From Desulforhabdus amnigena (lineage in GTDB: Bacteria; Desulfobacterota; Syntrophobacteria; Syntrophobacterales; Syntrophobacteraceae): a stretch of DNA of 64,000 nucleotides. The notes under the pieces were generated by a model. The model did no database searches. It saw nothing but the letters and a program-made list of their open reading frames with translations, and had not been told where the DNA came from. The first letter of the stretch is position 1; each line of letters starts with the position of its first letter. The stretch is taken from positions 2,693,001 to 2,757,000 of the forward strand of contig NZ_BSDR01000001.1 of NCBI RefSeq assembly GCF_027925305.1, given 5' to 3'. Shown in pieces: positions 18,162 through 27,922 of the stretch. The translations under genes were made by a program, and so were the position numbers.

Positions 18162-18531
18162 TATTCGCCCCTCCCCCTTCGATGAATTTTTTTTATTGGG
18201 TGCGGTAAGTAAAACAGGTTGGAATACTTTTGTCCAAAGTCTCAGGACGTGCCCTCCTAATGAGGTCAAAAGATATAAACAGAGCACACGGACTATGTCA
18301 AGATCATTCCATTCCTTTCATTTTCAGTAAGACTCTTGAGCTTCTCTCAGACGATGCTTAATAGAATTGAACGATTGTGCATCAGAGCGGAGAGACAGAT
18401 GGCGCAATGTTATCTTAGAATATGCTCATAAGCTTTGTTCGGCAGTCTTCATATCTTTCTCGCGCCTCAATCCATTGTCCGTCTCGAAACTGTTTTGGAA
18501 AACAACCATTAACTTTATTAGAGGAGGAATT
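18162..18531. other. Divergent promoter region, no gene seen
   Basis: This stretch separates the leftward transporter operon from the rightward superoxide dismutase. It must hold both promoters, but I cannot pick a convincing -35/-10 pair for either. Confidence 0.4.
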
Positions 18532-19125
18532 ATGGCCATCACGTTACCCGATCTGCCTTACGCAAAAAACGCCCTGGAACCCTACCTCAGCGCCAGAACC
18601 TTGGAATTTCACCACGACAAGCACCACAAGGCATATGTAGACAACACGAACAAACTGATAGAAGGAACTGATCTGGCCAATCTGGATTTGGAAGAGATCA
18701 TCAAAAAAGTGGCGGGAGATGCCTCCAAAGCCGGCATTTTCAACAATGCAGCCCAGGTGTGGAATCATACCTTCTACTGGAAATGCATGAAGCCAAACGG
18801 GGGTGGCACTCCCACCGGAGCTATCGCTCAGAAGATCAATGCGGATTTTGGAAGCTACGAAAAATTCGTGGAGGAATTCAAGACTGCCGGCGCCACACAG
18901 TTCGGCAGCGGCTGGGCATGGCTGGTCCTTAATGGAGACCGTCTTCAGGTAACCAAGACCCCCAATGCCGAGAATCCTCTCGTTCAGGGAATGAAGCCGG
19001 TGCTGGTGGTAGATGTCTGGGAGCATGCCTATTACCTGGATTACCAGAACAGAAGGCCCGATTATCTCATCACATTTGTTGATAAATTGATCAACTGGGA
19101 TTTCGTGAATTCGTGTTTTGGGTAA
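18532..19125 (+). CDS. sodB: Superoxide dismutase (Fe type)
   Basis: Cytoplasmic Fe/Mn superoxide dismutase of 197 residues, which disproportionates superoxide to peroxide and oxygen; it protects an anaerobe during oxygen exposure. Metal ligands are in EFHHDKHHKAY (first His), WNHTFYW (second His) and DVWEHAYYLDY (Asp and His). The AAQVWNHTFYW segment favours iron. ATG 18532 is chosen because GAGGAGGAATT precedes it and the protein then starts at the family's usual N terminus. A palindromic repeat follows directly after the stop and may act as the transcript end. Confidence 0.96.
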   Translation: MAITLPDLPYAKNALEPYLSARTLEFHHDKHHKAYVDNTNKLIEGTDLANLDLEEIIKKVAGDASKAGIFNNAAQVWNHTFYWKCMKPNGGGTPTGAIAQKINADFGSYEKFVEEFKTAGATQFGSGWAWLVLNGDRLQVTKTPNAENPLVQGMKPVLVVDVWEHAYYLDYQNRRPDYLITFVDKLINWDFVNSCFG

Positions 19126-19238
19126 GAACCTGCCCGGAAACCTCCTGTGGACTTTGGAACACCCCCCTTAGTCCCCCCCTCGAGGGGGAATGAAAGGGGG
19201 GTGTTCGTCGCCGAGAAAAGTTTTCGGATAGGCTTTAA
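19126..19238. repeat. REP/MITE-like palindromic element, copy 2
   Basis: The unit is AGAACCT..CCGGAAACCTCCTGTGG, then ACTTTGG, then the core AACACCCCCCTTAGT..CTCGAGGGGG..AATGAAAGGGGGGTGTT, then a right end TTTTCGGATAGGCTTT. The outer ends are roughly inverted. It follows sodB immediately. Confidence 0.85.
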
Positions 19239-19535
19239 GAATCGCAGAAGGCGCAGAAGAATAGCCTGAACTGCTTCATCCCCCTGTGCAGTCGCCCTTT
19301 ACGGCAGGAAGGTCTCACGTAAATAAAAAGGGCCCTTCATGCAAGGCATTTACAGGGGGATTTTCATTGATTCCCATGACCGGAAAGGTCACAACAAAAA
19401 ATGAAACAAAGCCTTCAGACGGTGGGCGAGGCACACTCGCCGAACCTAATCCTTCCCGTATCCGCAGGGGGATCAGGCGTGAATACCAGAAAACATGTGA
19501 CTGCGTAATTGATATCGGTCCGTACCCGACCGCTC
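19239..19535. other. Intergenic stretch, nothing recognised
   Basis: Lies between sodB with its repeat and the convergent hypothetical gene. Open frames here show no family pattern. Confidence 0.4.
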
Positions 19536-20264
19536 CTAGCTGGGATAAACATTCCCCGTTTCCAGAATGCACCATCCGTTTCGGGTTTTTCCGAGAAGCA
19601 GGTTGATCTGCCAGCCCTCCCTGCAATGATCTGTAATTTCCTTGGGAACCCTCACTTCCACAACCCCGGACACCGTGGACCCTGAAAGCAGAAGAATTCC
19701 CGGGCGGACCTTCTCGAGAATGAAATAGTCGTCCAGTTCGGATGTCCAGTAGCGGGGCGCGTGATTCTGAGCGAACTCATAGAGGAGCCTTGCCAGCCGT
19801 TCGGCAGCAGGCAATTCTCTCGCGGCTTCGGTAGCTATACGCAGCCCACGCAAAGCGTATTCCCTATCGATATATCCCTGCTCTTCAAGCCACTTGATCA
19901 GTTTTTTGACCACGGTCCCCGTCACCTGGAGGAGCGCTTCGGATGCCATGACTTTGCGTATCATGAAATAATTCATAAAATTCGAAAGAGACGGAAGGAT
20001 TTTGTCCGGACCGAAGATGACGCAAAATTCCCGGTTTTTCTGAAAGTAAAGCTTCTCGTAAAGAGCGATATCCGAAGAATTATCCAGCTCGTGATACCCA
20101 TACCCGTTGAGGCAGTGCCGAAGCAAATCGATCACTTCCTCATAACGGTGAAACGACCGAGTCTTCAACCGCTTCTGTTGATCCCGCAGAAACTCCGTTA
20201 AAACGCTTTCGATATTAGGTTCGGCAATTCTTGGAAAGTACAGAACATTTTTGCTATTTTTCAT
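19536..20264 (-). CDS. Conserved-looking hypothetical protein
   Basis: Protein of 242 residues from ATG 20264 (MKNSKNVLYFPRIAEPNIES); GTG 20273 is an alternative. The sequence is rich in charged helices, with VLTEFLRDQQKRLKTRSFHR near the N terminus and a later winged-helix-like segment KLIKWLEEQGYIDREYALRG. I do not recognise a family. Codon use resembles the surrounding genes, and the frame is long and free of rare features, so it is probably a real core gene. It is downstream of a zinc-ribbon gene on the same strand. Confidence 0.6.
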   Translation of the reverse strand: MKNSKNVLYFPRIAEPNIESVLTEFLRDQQKRLKTRSFHRYEEVIDLLRHCLNGYGYHELDNSSDIALYEKLYFQKNREFCVIFGPDKILPSLSNFMNYFMIRKVMASEALLQVTGTVVKKLIKWLEEQGYIDREYALRGLRIATEAARELPAAERLARLLYEFAQNHAPRYWTSELDDYFILEKVRPGILLLSGSTVSGVVEVRVPKEITDHCREGWQINLLLGKTRNGWCILETGNVYPS

Positions 20265-20310
20265 CTTTCTCACCCGCAGGATTCACATTTTCGCAATCTT
20301 TAATGACCAT

Positions 20311-20625
20311 CTATATCCGGCTCCCGCAATGCGGACAATACTTGAATGTCGGATCCAGAGGCTGTCCACACTGAGGGCACTCTTTTTTGCTCAATACTGA
20401 AGGACGCGCGTCAAAAGGGGCATCCGGCGAGGATACGGCGCCACAACGGTCACAAATGAGAACGGGCTCTCCACGCTTCACAGGGAACAAAGGAATAAAA
20501 AAAAGGCTCAAATAGTAGTCCACCCGTCGCAACCGCGCCTGAGCCAATCCACAAGCTGGACAAAGCCTTGGAATTTCTTCCAGCTCAACAGTCTTAGGTT
20601 GAATTCCCCCTATAAAGAAAAACAT
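20311..20625 (-). CDS. Zinc-ribbon protein
   Basis: Small protein of 104 residues from ATG 20625 (MFFFIGGIQPKTVEL). It has three zinc-ribbon knuckle pairs: CPACG, CDRCG, and a terminal CPQCG plus CPHCG. A hydrophobic stretch YYLSLFFIPLFPV lies between the first two, as in membrane-associated zinc-ribbon proteins of the zinc_ribbon_15 type. Function is unknown; metal binding is clear. Confidence 0.65.
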   Translation of the reverse strand: MFFFIGGIQPKTVELEEIPRLCPACGLAQARLRRVDYYLSLFFIPLFPVKRGEPVLICDRCGAVSSPDAPFDARPSVLSKKECPQCGQPLDPTFKYCPHCGSRI

Positions 20626-20881
20626 AGTCTCTCTACTCCACCTGTCGGGAGGCAACCCTGCTCAAGCACCAAAAACTAGCCGCATTTTATAACACACATT
20701 GCCGAGAATGGCTATTGGATCAGTGATCGAAATAAAAAATAGGGAAAGAATGTGCCGATATGAAGACAAGAGGGGAAAAAAATCACCTGGAAATCCACTT
20801 TTTGAAGGCAGTCTGCAAAGTCTGCCCCACAGGTCTTGTGAGATATAACCCTCCGTCGCCGTGGGACAGATCAAGAACTTT

Positions 20882-21679
20882 TCAGCGGGTGGCCTCTTTG
20901 AGAGCCTTTACCGCTGCACCCACCTTGTCCGCCAGGTTCGGATCTTCGAGATTGTTTTCTATGAGCCGTTCAAAGGCGCTGCCCACCACGATGCCGTCTG
21001 CCAGAACGCCTATGGCTCGAACCTGTTCCGGCGTGGAAATGCCGAAGCCGACACAGATGGGGATTCCATTGCAGCGGGACTTGAGAGTTTCCGTCACTGC
21101 GGAGATCTCTGCCAAATCCAGGCCGCCGCTGCCCGTAACTCCCGTCATGGAAACGAGGTATAAAAAGCCGGACGCCCCATCGGCAATGGCGGACATGCGA
21201 TCCGGCGGCGTGGTTGGAGCTACAAGGCGAATGAGGTCCAAGTCGTTTCCGGCCCATTGAGAAGTCATCTCTTCCGACTCTTCCGGCGGCAGGTCGACCA
21301 CGAGGACCCCGTCAGCCCCTGCATCGAGGGCATCTTTGTAAAAGCGTGCGGCGCCATAGGCGAGAATGGGATTGTAGTAACTGAAAAGAACAATGGGGAT
21401 TTCCGTTTCCCTACGGATTTCACGGGTCATTTCAAGAACTTTTCCAAGATTGATCCCTGCTTTCAGAGCTCGTGAGGAAGACCGCTGGATGACCGGGCCA
21501 TCGGCGGTGGGATCGGAAAAGGGAACGCCCAGTTCCAGGATGTCCACCCCCTCCCTGCACATGGCTTTGATGATGGCCAGGGATTTTTCCACGGAGGGAT
21601 CGCCTGCGGATACAAATCCCACCAGAGCCTTTTCGCCCTTTTGGCGTAACGTTTCAAAAGTCGTTTGTATGCGATTCAC
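20882..21679 (-). CDS. trpA: Tryptophan synthase alpha subunit
   Basis: TIM-barrel subunit of 265 residues that releases indole from indole-3-glycerol phosphate and passes it to TrpB. Catalytic Glu and Asp are in [15 protein letters not shown]. The phosphate-binding loop is GFGIS. It is the last gene of the aroF-trpEGDCFBA operon, 49 bases after trpB. No strong intrinsic terminator was found downstream. Confidence 0.97.
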   Translation of the reverse strand: MNRIQTTFETLRQKGEKALVGFVSAGDPSVEKSLAIIKAMCREGVDILELGVPFSDPTADGPVIQRSSSRALKAGINLGKVLEMTREIRRETEIPIVLFSYYNPILAYGAARFYKDALDAGADGVLVVDLPPEESEEMTSQWAGNDLDLIRLVAPTTPPDRMSAIADGASGFLYLVSMTGVTGSGGLDLAEISAVTETLKSRCNGIPICVGFGISTPEQVRAIGVLADGIVVGSAFERLIENNLEDPNLADKVGAAVKALKEATR

Positions 21680-21728
21680 GAGATTTCCTCTCTCTTTTAA
21701 TGAGTCTCCATTCCGAAAAAAAGCACCC

Positions 21729-22961
21729 TCATTTGTTCATGTGTTCCGAAACGATTCCAAGGTCTTTGTCTCCCCGACCCGACAGGCAGACAATCATGAT
21801 ATCCGACTGGGGCCGTTTGGCGGCCTCGATCATGGCCTGTGCCAGGGCATGGGAACTTTCCAGCGCGGGAATGATCCCTTCCATCGCACAGAGTTCCTTG
21901 AAAGCCGCCAGAGCCTGAAAATCATCCACCGCTTCGTAACGGGCCCGCCCGGAATCCTTGAAGTAGGAATGTTCCGGCCCGACTCCCGGGTAGTCCAGGC
22001 CGGCAGAGATGGAATGGGCTTCCTGAATCTGGCCGTCGGCATCCTGCAGCACGTACGATTTGGAACCGTGAAGCACCCCCACCGTTCCGGCCCCCAGGGT
22101 CGCAGCATGTTTCCCTGTGGCAACACCGAGCCCCGCTGCTTCGGCTCCCACCATTTCCACGGGATCCTCGATAAAGGGATAGAAAAGGCCCATGGCGTTG
22201 CTTCCACCGCCCACACAGGCCACGAGTATGTCGGGCAGGCGCCCTTCGGCCTGCAGGATCTGCTGTTTCGCCTCGTCCCCGATGACTCGTTGGAAATCTC
22301 GAACCATTTTGGGGTAGGGATGCGGCCCCGCCACGGAACCGATCACGTAAAAGGTGTCCCGAACCGCCCCCACCCAGTAGCGCATGGCCTCATTCATGGC
22401 ATCCTTCAAAGTCCCCGTTCCCGAGGATACGGATTCCACTTCCGCCCCCAGCAACCGCATGCGCTGCACATTGGCCGCCTGACGCCGAATATCCTCTTCC
22501 CCCATGAAGATGCGGCATTCCATGCCGAAGAGCGCCGCAGCCGTCGCCGTGGCCACACCGTGCTGACCGGCACCCGTTTCGGCGATCACCTTCTTTTTTC
22601 CCATCCAGCGGGCCAGAAGGGCCTGCCCCAAAGTATTGTTGATCTTGTGAGCACCGGTGTGGGCCAGATCTTCACGCTTGAGGTAAATGGCGGCTCCACC
22701 GACTTTGGCACTGAGCCGTTTGGCAAGAAACAGAGGCGTGGGGCGCCCCGCATAGTGTTTCAGAAGCTCCTGAAGCTCCTCCTGAAAAGCGGGCTCCCGG
22801 CTCATGGTTTCGTAGGCTGCCTCCAGTTCCAGGAGCGCCGGCATGAGAGTCTCTCCCACATACCTGCCCCCGAAAACACCGAAATGCCCCTTGAGGTCGG
22901 GAAGAGCCGTAATGGTTCGAGACAGCTGAATTTTCGTCGCTGTTTGGACTGACGTCTTCAT
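21729..22961 (-). CDS. trpB: Tryptophan synthase beta subunit
   Basis: PLP enzyme of 410 residues that condenses indole with serine. The PLP lysine is in HTGAHKINN, followed by [12 protein letters not shown] and the glycine-rich phosphate loop GGGSNA. Length and N terminus match the TrpB1 type. The start overlaps the end of trpF by 4 bases, so translation is coupled. Confidence 0.98.
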   Translation of the reverse strand: MKTSVQTATKIQLSRTITALPDLKGHFGVFGGRYVGETLMPALLELEAAYETMSREPAFQEELQELLKHYAGRPTPLFLAKRLSAKVGGAAIYLKREDLAHTGAHKINNTLGQALLARWMGKKKVIAETGAGQHGVATATAAALFGMECRIFMGEEDIRRQAANVQRMRLLGAEVESVSSGTGTLKDAMNEAMRYWVGAVRDTFYVIGSVAGPHPYPKMVRDFQRVIGDEAKQQILQAEGRLPDILVACVGGGSNAMGLFYPFIEDPVEMVGAEAAGLGVATGKHAATLGAGTVGVLHGSKSYVLQDADGQIQEAHSISAGLDYPGVGPEHSYFKDSGRARYEAVDDFQALAAFKELCAMEGIIPALESSHALAQAMIEAAKRPQSDIMIVCLSGRGDKDLGIVSEHMNK

Positions 22962-23683
22962 TTGAAAATCCTCCTCGGTTTTCTGGAACAGGTGCTCCGA
23001 GAGACCGCCTCCAGAAATCGTTTCACTTTGTCCATATCTTTTCTGCCCGGCTCGGCTTCCACCCCGGAGCTCACGTCCACCGCATCGGGGGAAGCCGCAC
23101 CGATGGCCTGGGCGACATTTTCAGGATTGAGACCACCCGCCAAAACGGTCGGATGTTTTCTTGAAAAATCCAGGGCTGCTCCCCAATCCCACTGGAGAGC
23201 GTTCCCACCGGGGAGGGCCCCTCCACCGCATTCCACCAGATACGCCGATGCTCCAAAAGATTCCGCCGCTTCAAGGGAAGGTATTCCATTCACGTACACC
23301 CCCTTGATGACCAGGAGCCCCTCCTGAAGCAACCGCATCACAAACTCCGGGGATTCCCTGCCGTGCAACTGGATCCCTTTGAGCCCGCATCGTTCCACTT
23401 TTTTCATAATGTCGCGAAAGGATGCATCCACGAAGACGCCCACTCCACAAACCTCGGGCGGCAAGACCGAACAGACGGCGCGGGCCTCTTCGTCGCTCAC
23501 AAAGCGCGGGCTTGGCGGGTAGAACACACAGCCGACGGCGCTTGCCCCGAATTCCACACAGGCGAGAGCCTCCTCCACGCGCTTCAACCCGCAGATCTTC
23601 ACCTGCGGCGTCATGCCCGACGCAAAAAGCGATCTTTCATACCGCGCTCCACGAACATCCTTTTGAGAATCGAATGGTTTCAT
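22958..23683 (-). CDS. trpF: Phosphoribosylanthranilate isomerase
   Basis: Isomerase of the third committed tryptophan step. The family N terminus is VKICGLKR with the catalytic Cys, and the catalytic Asp is in [11 protein letters not shown] start at ATG 23614 ([10 protein letters not shown]) would give the usual length of about 217 residues; the longer frame from 23683 adds 23 residues of no family similarity, and I cannot decide from the ribosome-binding sites. It ends inside the trpB start. Confidence 0.95.
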   Translation of the reverse strand: MKPFDSQKDVRGARYERSLFASGMTPQVKICGLKRVEEALACVEFGASAVGCVFYPPSPRFVSDEEARAVCSVLPPEVCGVGVFVDASFRDIMKKVERCGLKGIQLHGRESPEFVMRLLQEGLLVIKGVYVNGIPSLEAAESFGASAYLVECGGGALPGGNALQWDWGAALDFSRKHPTVLAGGLNPENVAQAIGAASPDAVDVSSGVEAEPGRKDMDKVKRFLEAVSRSTCSRKPRRIFK

Positions 23684-23686
23684 TTT

Positions 23687-24478
23687 TCACTGCCCCAGGA
23701 AACTTCTCAGAACGGGTTCCGGATCAGGCGCCTTCACCAGGCTCTCGCCAATGAGAAAGTTCCATATTCCCGCATCCAGAAGCTCCTCGATTTGAGCCCG
23801 TTCATGGATTCCGCTCTCGGCAACGGCCACCTGATGGGATTCGAGAAGGCGGGAGAGCCGCACCGAGGTCCGAATGTCCGTCTTGAAAGTAGTGAGATCC
23901 CGGTTGTTGATTCCCACCAGGCGCGCTCCGGCCCGCGTCGCTGTCTCGAGCTCCTTTTCCGAATGGACTTCCACCAGAGCATCTAGGCCCAACTCCCGGC
24001 TCAGCTCGATGCATGTTTTGAGCAGATCCGGGGAGAGGGCCCTCACGATGAGCAACACGGCATCCGCGCCCCAAACCACGGCTTCGTAGATCTGGTAGGG
24101 AGAAATCACAAAGTCCTTACGCAAAAGAGGAAGATCTACCGCAGCACGCACCTTTTTCAGGTCCTCCGGGCTGCCCATGAAAAACGACTCGTCCGTGAGC
24201 ACCGAAATGGCTGCAGCTCCCGCCTTTTCGTAGGATCTTGCATACGCCTGCGGATCGAGGTCCGCCCGAATGGCTCCGCGCGACGGGGATCCCCGCTTGA
24301 TTTCAGCGATAATATTCGTTCCATACGGCCCGGGCGCAGAGAGTCTTTTCAAAAGCGAATGCCGCTCTCTGGGCTTTTGCGCCGCTTCCTTGAGGCGGTC
24401 TTCGGGAATCATCCTTCGAGCCGCTTCCACTTCCTCTTTTTTCTTTTCAAGGATCTTGCTCAAAAAATCCTGTGACAT
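23687..24478 (-). CDS. trpC: Indole-3-glycerol phosphate synthase
   Basis: TIM-barrel enzyme of 263 residues closing the indole ring. Landmarks are the EIKRGSPSRG catalytic-lysine segment, LRKDFVISPYQIYEA, LVEVHSEKEL, and GINNRDLTTF. It is monofunctional, with trpF a separate downstream gene 3 bases away. Confidence 0.97.
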   Translation of the reverse strand: MSQDFLSKILEKKKEEVEAARRMIPEDRLKEAAQKPRERHSLLKRLSAPGPYGTNIIAEIKRGSPSRGAIRADLDPQAYARSYEKAGAAAISVLTDESFFMGSPEDLKKVRAAVDLPLLRKDFVISPYQIYEAVVWGADAVLLIVRALSPDLLKTCIELSRELGLDALVEVHSEKELETATRAGARLVGINNRDLTTFKTDIRTSVRLSRLLESHQVAVAESGIHERAQIEELLDAGIWNFLIGESLVKAPDPEPVLRSFLGQ

Positions 24479-24556
24479 TTCAATCTCGCTCTCCGCCTGG
24501 TAAGAATGAGGCCATCTGAAGCAAAAAGGGATTCATTGGAATTCTTATTGAGCATT

Positions 24557-25573
24557 TCAGGCATTTTCGTTGGTATAGCGCACGAGAGCATCGAGCTTGG
24601 CACTCGCGGCTCCACTATCAATGGCCGCTTCCGCTTTCTGAATGCCTTCGGGAAAATCGGCCGCCACGCCTGCAGCAATGAGAGCCCCCGCAGCATTCAC
24701 CACCACCACGTCCCGTTTGGGACCTTTTTCACCTGCCAGAATCCGGCGCGAAATCTCCGCGTTTTCGGCGGCATCGCCCCCTGCGAGATCCTGGGGGCGA
24801 GCCTGCCTTCCCAGAAGCTGCTGCGGAGTGATATCGTAGGTTCGAATCATGCCGTCCTTGAGTTCGGAAACCCGGGTGGGGGCACAGACGGTGATTTCAT
24901 CCAGCCCGTCGTGTCCATGCACCACGAAAGCCCGCCGCGTTCCCAAAAGGCGCAGAGCCTGGGCGAACATTTCTGTCAGTCCGGGAGCATAGACTCCGAG
25001 CAACTGGCAGTTGGCGCCGGCGGGGTTCGTGAGCGGCCCCAGCATATTGAAAATGGAACGCACGCCCACCTCCTTCCTGGCCCGGGCCGCATGGCGCATG
25101 GCCCCATGAAAGACCGGGGCGAAGAGAAAACCGATCCCGATCTCTTCGATGGCTTCCTCCACAACTTCCGGAGCCACATCCAACCGCACCCCCAGGGCCT
25201 CCAGAAGGTCCGCGCTGCCGCACTTGCTGGAAACGGACCGATTGCCGTGTTTTGCGACCGTGACTCCGCAGCCGGCCACCACAAAGGCGGCCGTGGTAGA
25301 AATATTGAACGTCCCCGCCCGGTCCCCGCCCGTTCCGCAGGTATCCACCACCGTGTCCGCTGTCGTCTGGATGCGAGTGGCTTTGCGCCGCATGGCCCGG
25401 GCCGCTCCAGCCAGTTCCGAAAAGGTCTCGCCCTTGGTGGCCAGAGCGCCCATGAGTGCCCCGATTTGAGCGTCCGTACAGTTGCCGGACATTATTTCCG
25501 TCATGACATAAGCCATTTCCGCTTCGTCCAGGTCATGTCTTTGAATGATTTTCTTGAGGCTGTCTTGAAACAT
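24557..25573 (-). CDS. trpD: Anthranilate phosphoribosyltransferase
   Basis: Transferase of 338 residues. The PRPP loop is CGTGGDRAGTFNIST, followed by KHGNRSVSSKCGSADLLEALG and the acidic DGLDEIT motif for magnesium. Separate from trpG, which lies 14 bases upstream. Confidence 0.97.
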   Translation of the reverse strand: MFQDSLKKIIQRHDLDEAEMAYVMTEIMSGNCTDAQIGALMGALATKGETFSELAGAARAMRRKATRIQTTADTVVDTCGTGGDRAGTFNISTTAAFVVAGCGVTVAKHGNRSVSSKCGSADLLEALGVRLDVAPEVVEEAIEEIGIGFLFAPVFHGAMRHAARARKEVGVRSIFNMLGPLTNPAGANCQLLGVYAPGLTEMFAQALRLLGTRRAFVVHGHDGLDEITVCAPTRVSELKDGMIRTYDITPQQLLGRQARPQDLAGGDAAENAEISRRILAGEKGPKRDVVVVNAAGALIAAGVAADFPEGIQKAEAAIDSGAASAKLDALVRYTNENA

Positions 25574-25587
25574 TGGCGGTTTGCTCC

Positions 25588-26163
25588 TTATCGTGTTTTG
25601 GTTCGGTTGAGGAAATTGCGAAGCAGCCGTTTTCCTACGGGAGTCATAATGGATTCGGGATGGAATTGAATGCCTTCCGTGGGATGTTCCCGGTGACGGA
25701 TTCCCATGATTTCACCGTCTTCCGATTCCGCCGTCACCTCCAGACACTCGGGGAAACTCTCGCGTGAAACGGCCAGGGAATGATAGCGCATGGCCTGGAA
25801 GGGACTGGCTATTCCTTTGAAAAGGGCCTTGCCGTCCGCCTGCACCGAAGAGACTTTTCCATGCATCAACTGTTTGGCGTGTACCACGCTCCCACCGAAA
25901 GCAACCGCGATGGCCTGGTGCCCCAGGCACACTCCCAGAAGGGGTACTTTTCCCGAAAAGGCCTGAATCAAAGCGACGGAAATCCCGGCACCCTCAGGGC
26001 GGCAGGGGCCGGGAGAGATCACGATCCCCTCGGGATTCATGGCCCGGATCTCTTCAACGGAAATCCTGTCGTTGCGGTAAACCTGAACGTCCGCTCCCAG
26101 CATCTGAAGATACTGGACCAAATTATATGTAAAAGAATCATAATTATCGAGCATTACGATCAT
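25588..26163 (-). CDS. trpG: Anthranilate synthase glutaminase subunit
   Basis: Class I glutamine amidotransferase of 191 residues that feeds ammonia to TrpE. The oxyanion strand is ISPGPCRP, the nucleophile is in [10 protein letters not shown] and the catalytic His-Glu pair is in FHPESI. The Shine-Dalgarno is GGGAGAACC-like. A palindromic repeat (26177-26287) separates it from trpE, so transcripts may fold or be cut there. Confidence 0.97.
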   Translation of the reverse strand: MIVMLDNYDSFTYNLVQYLQMLGADVQVYRNDRISVEEIRAMNPEGIVISPGPCRPEGAGISVALIQAFSGKVPLLGVCLGHQAIAVAFGGSVVHAKQLMHGKVSSVQADGKALFKGIASPFQAMRYHSLAVSRESFPECLEVTAESEDGEIMGIRHREHPTEGIQFHPESIMTPVGKRLLRNFLNRTKTR

Positions 26164-26176
26164 GGGGTTCTCCCTT

Positions 26177-26287
26177 AGAACCTATCCGGAAACCTCCTGT
26201 GGACTTTGGCCCTCCCCTTAGTTCCACCTCCAGGGGGGAATTGAAGGGGGTGTCCGCTGCCAAGGAAGTTTTCCGGAATGGCTTTTA
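26177..26287. repeat. REP/MITE-like palindromic element, copy 3, inside the trp operon
   Basis: Aligns with copy 2 over its length: AGAACCT..CCGGAAACCTCCTGTGG, a core with CCCCTTAGT and GGGGGGAATTGAAGGGGG, and a right end TTTTCCGGAATGGCTTT. CCGGAAACCTCC at the left and the complement of GGAAGTTTTCCGG at the right form imperfect terminal inverted repeats. Confidence 0.85.
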
Positions 26288-26331
26288 TATTATGCTTTGA
26301 ATACGACAACGATCGAGAGGCCTTCGTTGCC

Positions 26332-27807
26332 TCATTTGTTCTGACAGATCAGTTGCAGCGCCCTCTGAATGGACATGGCCTTATTGATCGTTTCCTGACG
26401 CTCCCTCTCGGGATCCGAATCAGCCACGATTCCGGCCCCGGCCCGCACTGTGAGGCGCCCATCCTGTATGCACGCTGTTCGAATGGTGATGGCCAGATCC
26501 ATGTTCCCCGTGAAGGAAACATATCCGATGGCGCCACCGTAAGCCCCCCTGGGTTCCTTTTCCAGTTCGGCGATGATTTCCATGGCCCGCACTTTGGGGG
26601 CTCCCGTAAGAGTCCCCGCCGGAAAGGTCGCCTTGAGCAGGTCCCATGCGTCGGAACCCGTCTTCAGGTCACAGGTGATGTTGGAAACAAGATGCATCAC
26701 ATGGGAATAGCGTTCCACCACCATGAGGTCCGTCACCTGGACCGTTCCAATTTCAGCCACACGGCCCAGGTCGTTTCTCCCGAGATCCACGAGCATCAGA
26801 TGCTCGGCCCGTTCTTTGGGGTCCTGAAGGAGTTCGTCCGCCAGGGCCCGGTCGTTCTGTTCCGTTTTTCCACGGGGACGCGTACCAGCAATGGGGCGAA
26901 GAGTCGCCACACCGTTTTCCAACCGCACCATGGTTTCGGGGGAAGAGCCCACCAGCACCGAATCGCCGAAATGGAGAAAGTACATGTAAGGAGATGGATT
27001 GACGTAGCGTTGAGCGCGGTAAAGCAGCCAGGGGTCGGGCGGGGGAGTGCACACAAAAGGCTGAGAGAGCACTGTCTGAATCACATCGCCGTCGGTGATG
27101 TATTCTTTGATGCGGCTCACCTGGTTGCGGAAGGATTCGGGCTCTACAATGGGCTCGAGTTTCAGAGGACACTCCTCCATGGCTCGCTCTTCGGGCAAAG
27201 GCTTCCTGAGCAGCCCCTGCATGAAGTCGATGGTTTTCAAGGCTGCATCGTAGACCTCTCCCGGGTCCTCGCCGTCGACCATGGCATAGGCCACAAGAGA
27301 GAGTGTGTGGCGGATATTGTCGAACACAAACAACTGGTCGGGAATCACGAAATGAGCCAGGAGCGTCTCATCCGAACAACGATTGGGGATTTCTTCGAAG
27401 AAGGAAACCGCTTCATAAGTGAGGAAACCCACCATCCCGCCCCAAAAACGGGGAAGCCCGGGAAGGGAAACCGGCCGGTAACCCGACATGAGGGAACGCA
27501 TGACGGAGAGGGGATCCCCGTGGTGGAGCACTTCACGGCGTGCGCTCCCTTCCTCCACCACCACTTTTTCGCGGTAGACGCGAACGGTACAGCGAGAGGA
27601 AAGTCCCAGGAAGCTGTACCGGCCCCAGCGTTCCCCACCTTCCACACTTTCCAGGAGGAAAACCGGCCCCTTGCCGTCATAGATCTTCGCAAGAGCGGAA
27701 AGAGGTGTTTCCGTGTCCGCCAGGATGTCCAGACAGACAGGAATGAGGTTTCCCCGCTCGGTCAATTTCAAAAATTCTTTTTTTTCGGGATATAATTTGA
27801 GTTTCAT
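26332..27807 (-). CDS. trpE: Anthranilate synthase component I
   Basis: Chorismate-using enzyme of 491 residues making anthranilate with TrpG. The tryptophan feedback site element LLESVEGGERWGRYSFLG is at the N terminus. Catalytic landmarks are PIAGTRPRG, ELLQDPKERAEHLMLVDLGR, VMHLVS, TLTGAPKVRAM and GYVSFTGNMD. Second gene of the operon, 115 bases after aroF. Confidence 0.98.
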   Translation of the reverse strand: MKLKLYPEKKEFLKLTERGNLIPVCLDILADTETPLSALAKIYDGKGPVFLLESVEGGERWGRYSFLGLSSRCTVRVYREKVVVEEGSARREVLHHGDPLSVMRSLMSGYRPVSLPGLPRFWGGMVGFLTYEAVSFFEEIPNRCSDETLLAHFVIPDQLFVFDNIRHTLSLVAYAMVDGEDPGEVYDAALKTIDFMQGLLRKPLPEERAMEECPLKLEPIVEPESFRNQVSRIKEYITDGDVIQTVLSQPFVCTPPPDPWLLYRAQRYVNPSPYMYFLHFGDSVLVGSSPETMVRLENGVATLRPIAGTRPRGKTEQNDRALADELLQDPKERAEHLMLVDLGRNDLGRVAEIGTVQVTDLMVVERYSHVMHLVSNITCDLKTGSDAWDLLKATFPAGTLTGAPKVRAMEIIAELEKEPRGAYGGAIGYVSFTGNMDLAITIRTACIQDGRLTVRAGAGIVADSDPERERQETINKAMSIQRALQLICQNK

Positions 27808-27922
27808 ATGGCCTCTGCTTTTGACGGCTGATCGTTTGATTCCTGCCCGGTTTCAGGGTACCCCTCCGATGTCTCTCGGAAGGCTCCTTACGAAAACCTC
27901 TTTTTCTTCACATTCCTGGAAA

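Noticed and set aside
19286-19606. 106-codon frame after sodB
   Set aside because: It overlaps the end of the hypothetical gene on the other strand and shows no recognisable domain.
21393-22952. Rightward frame of 519 codons
   Set aside because: Antisense shadow of trpB and trpA, whose catalytic motifs are unmistakable.
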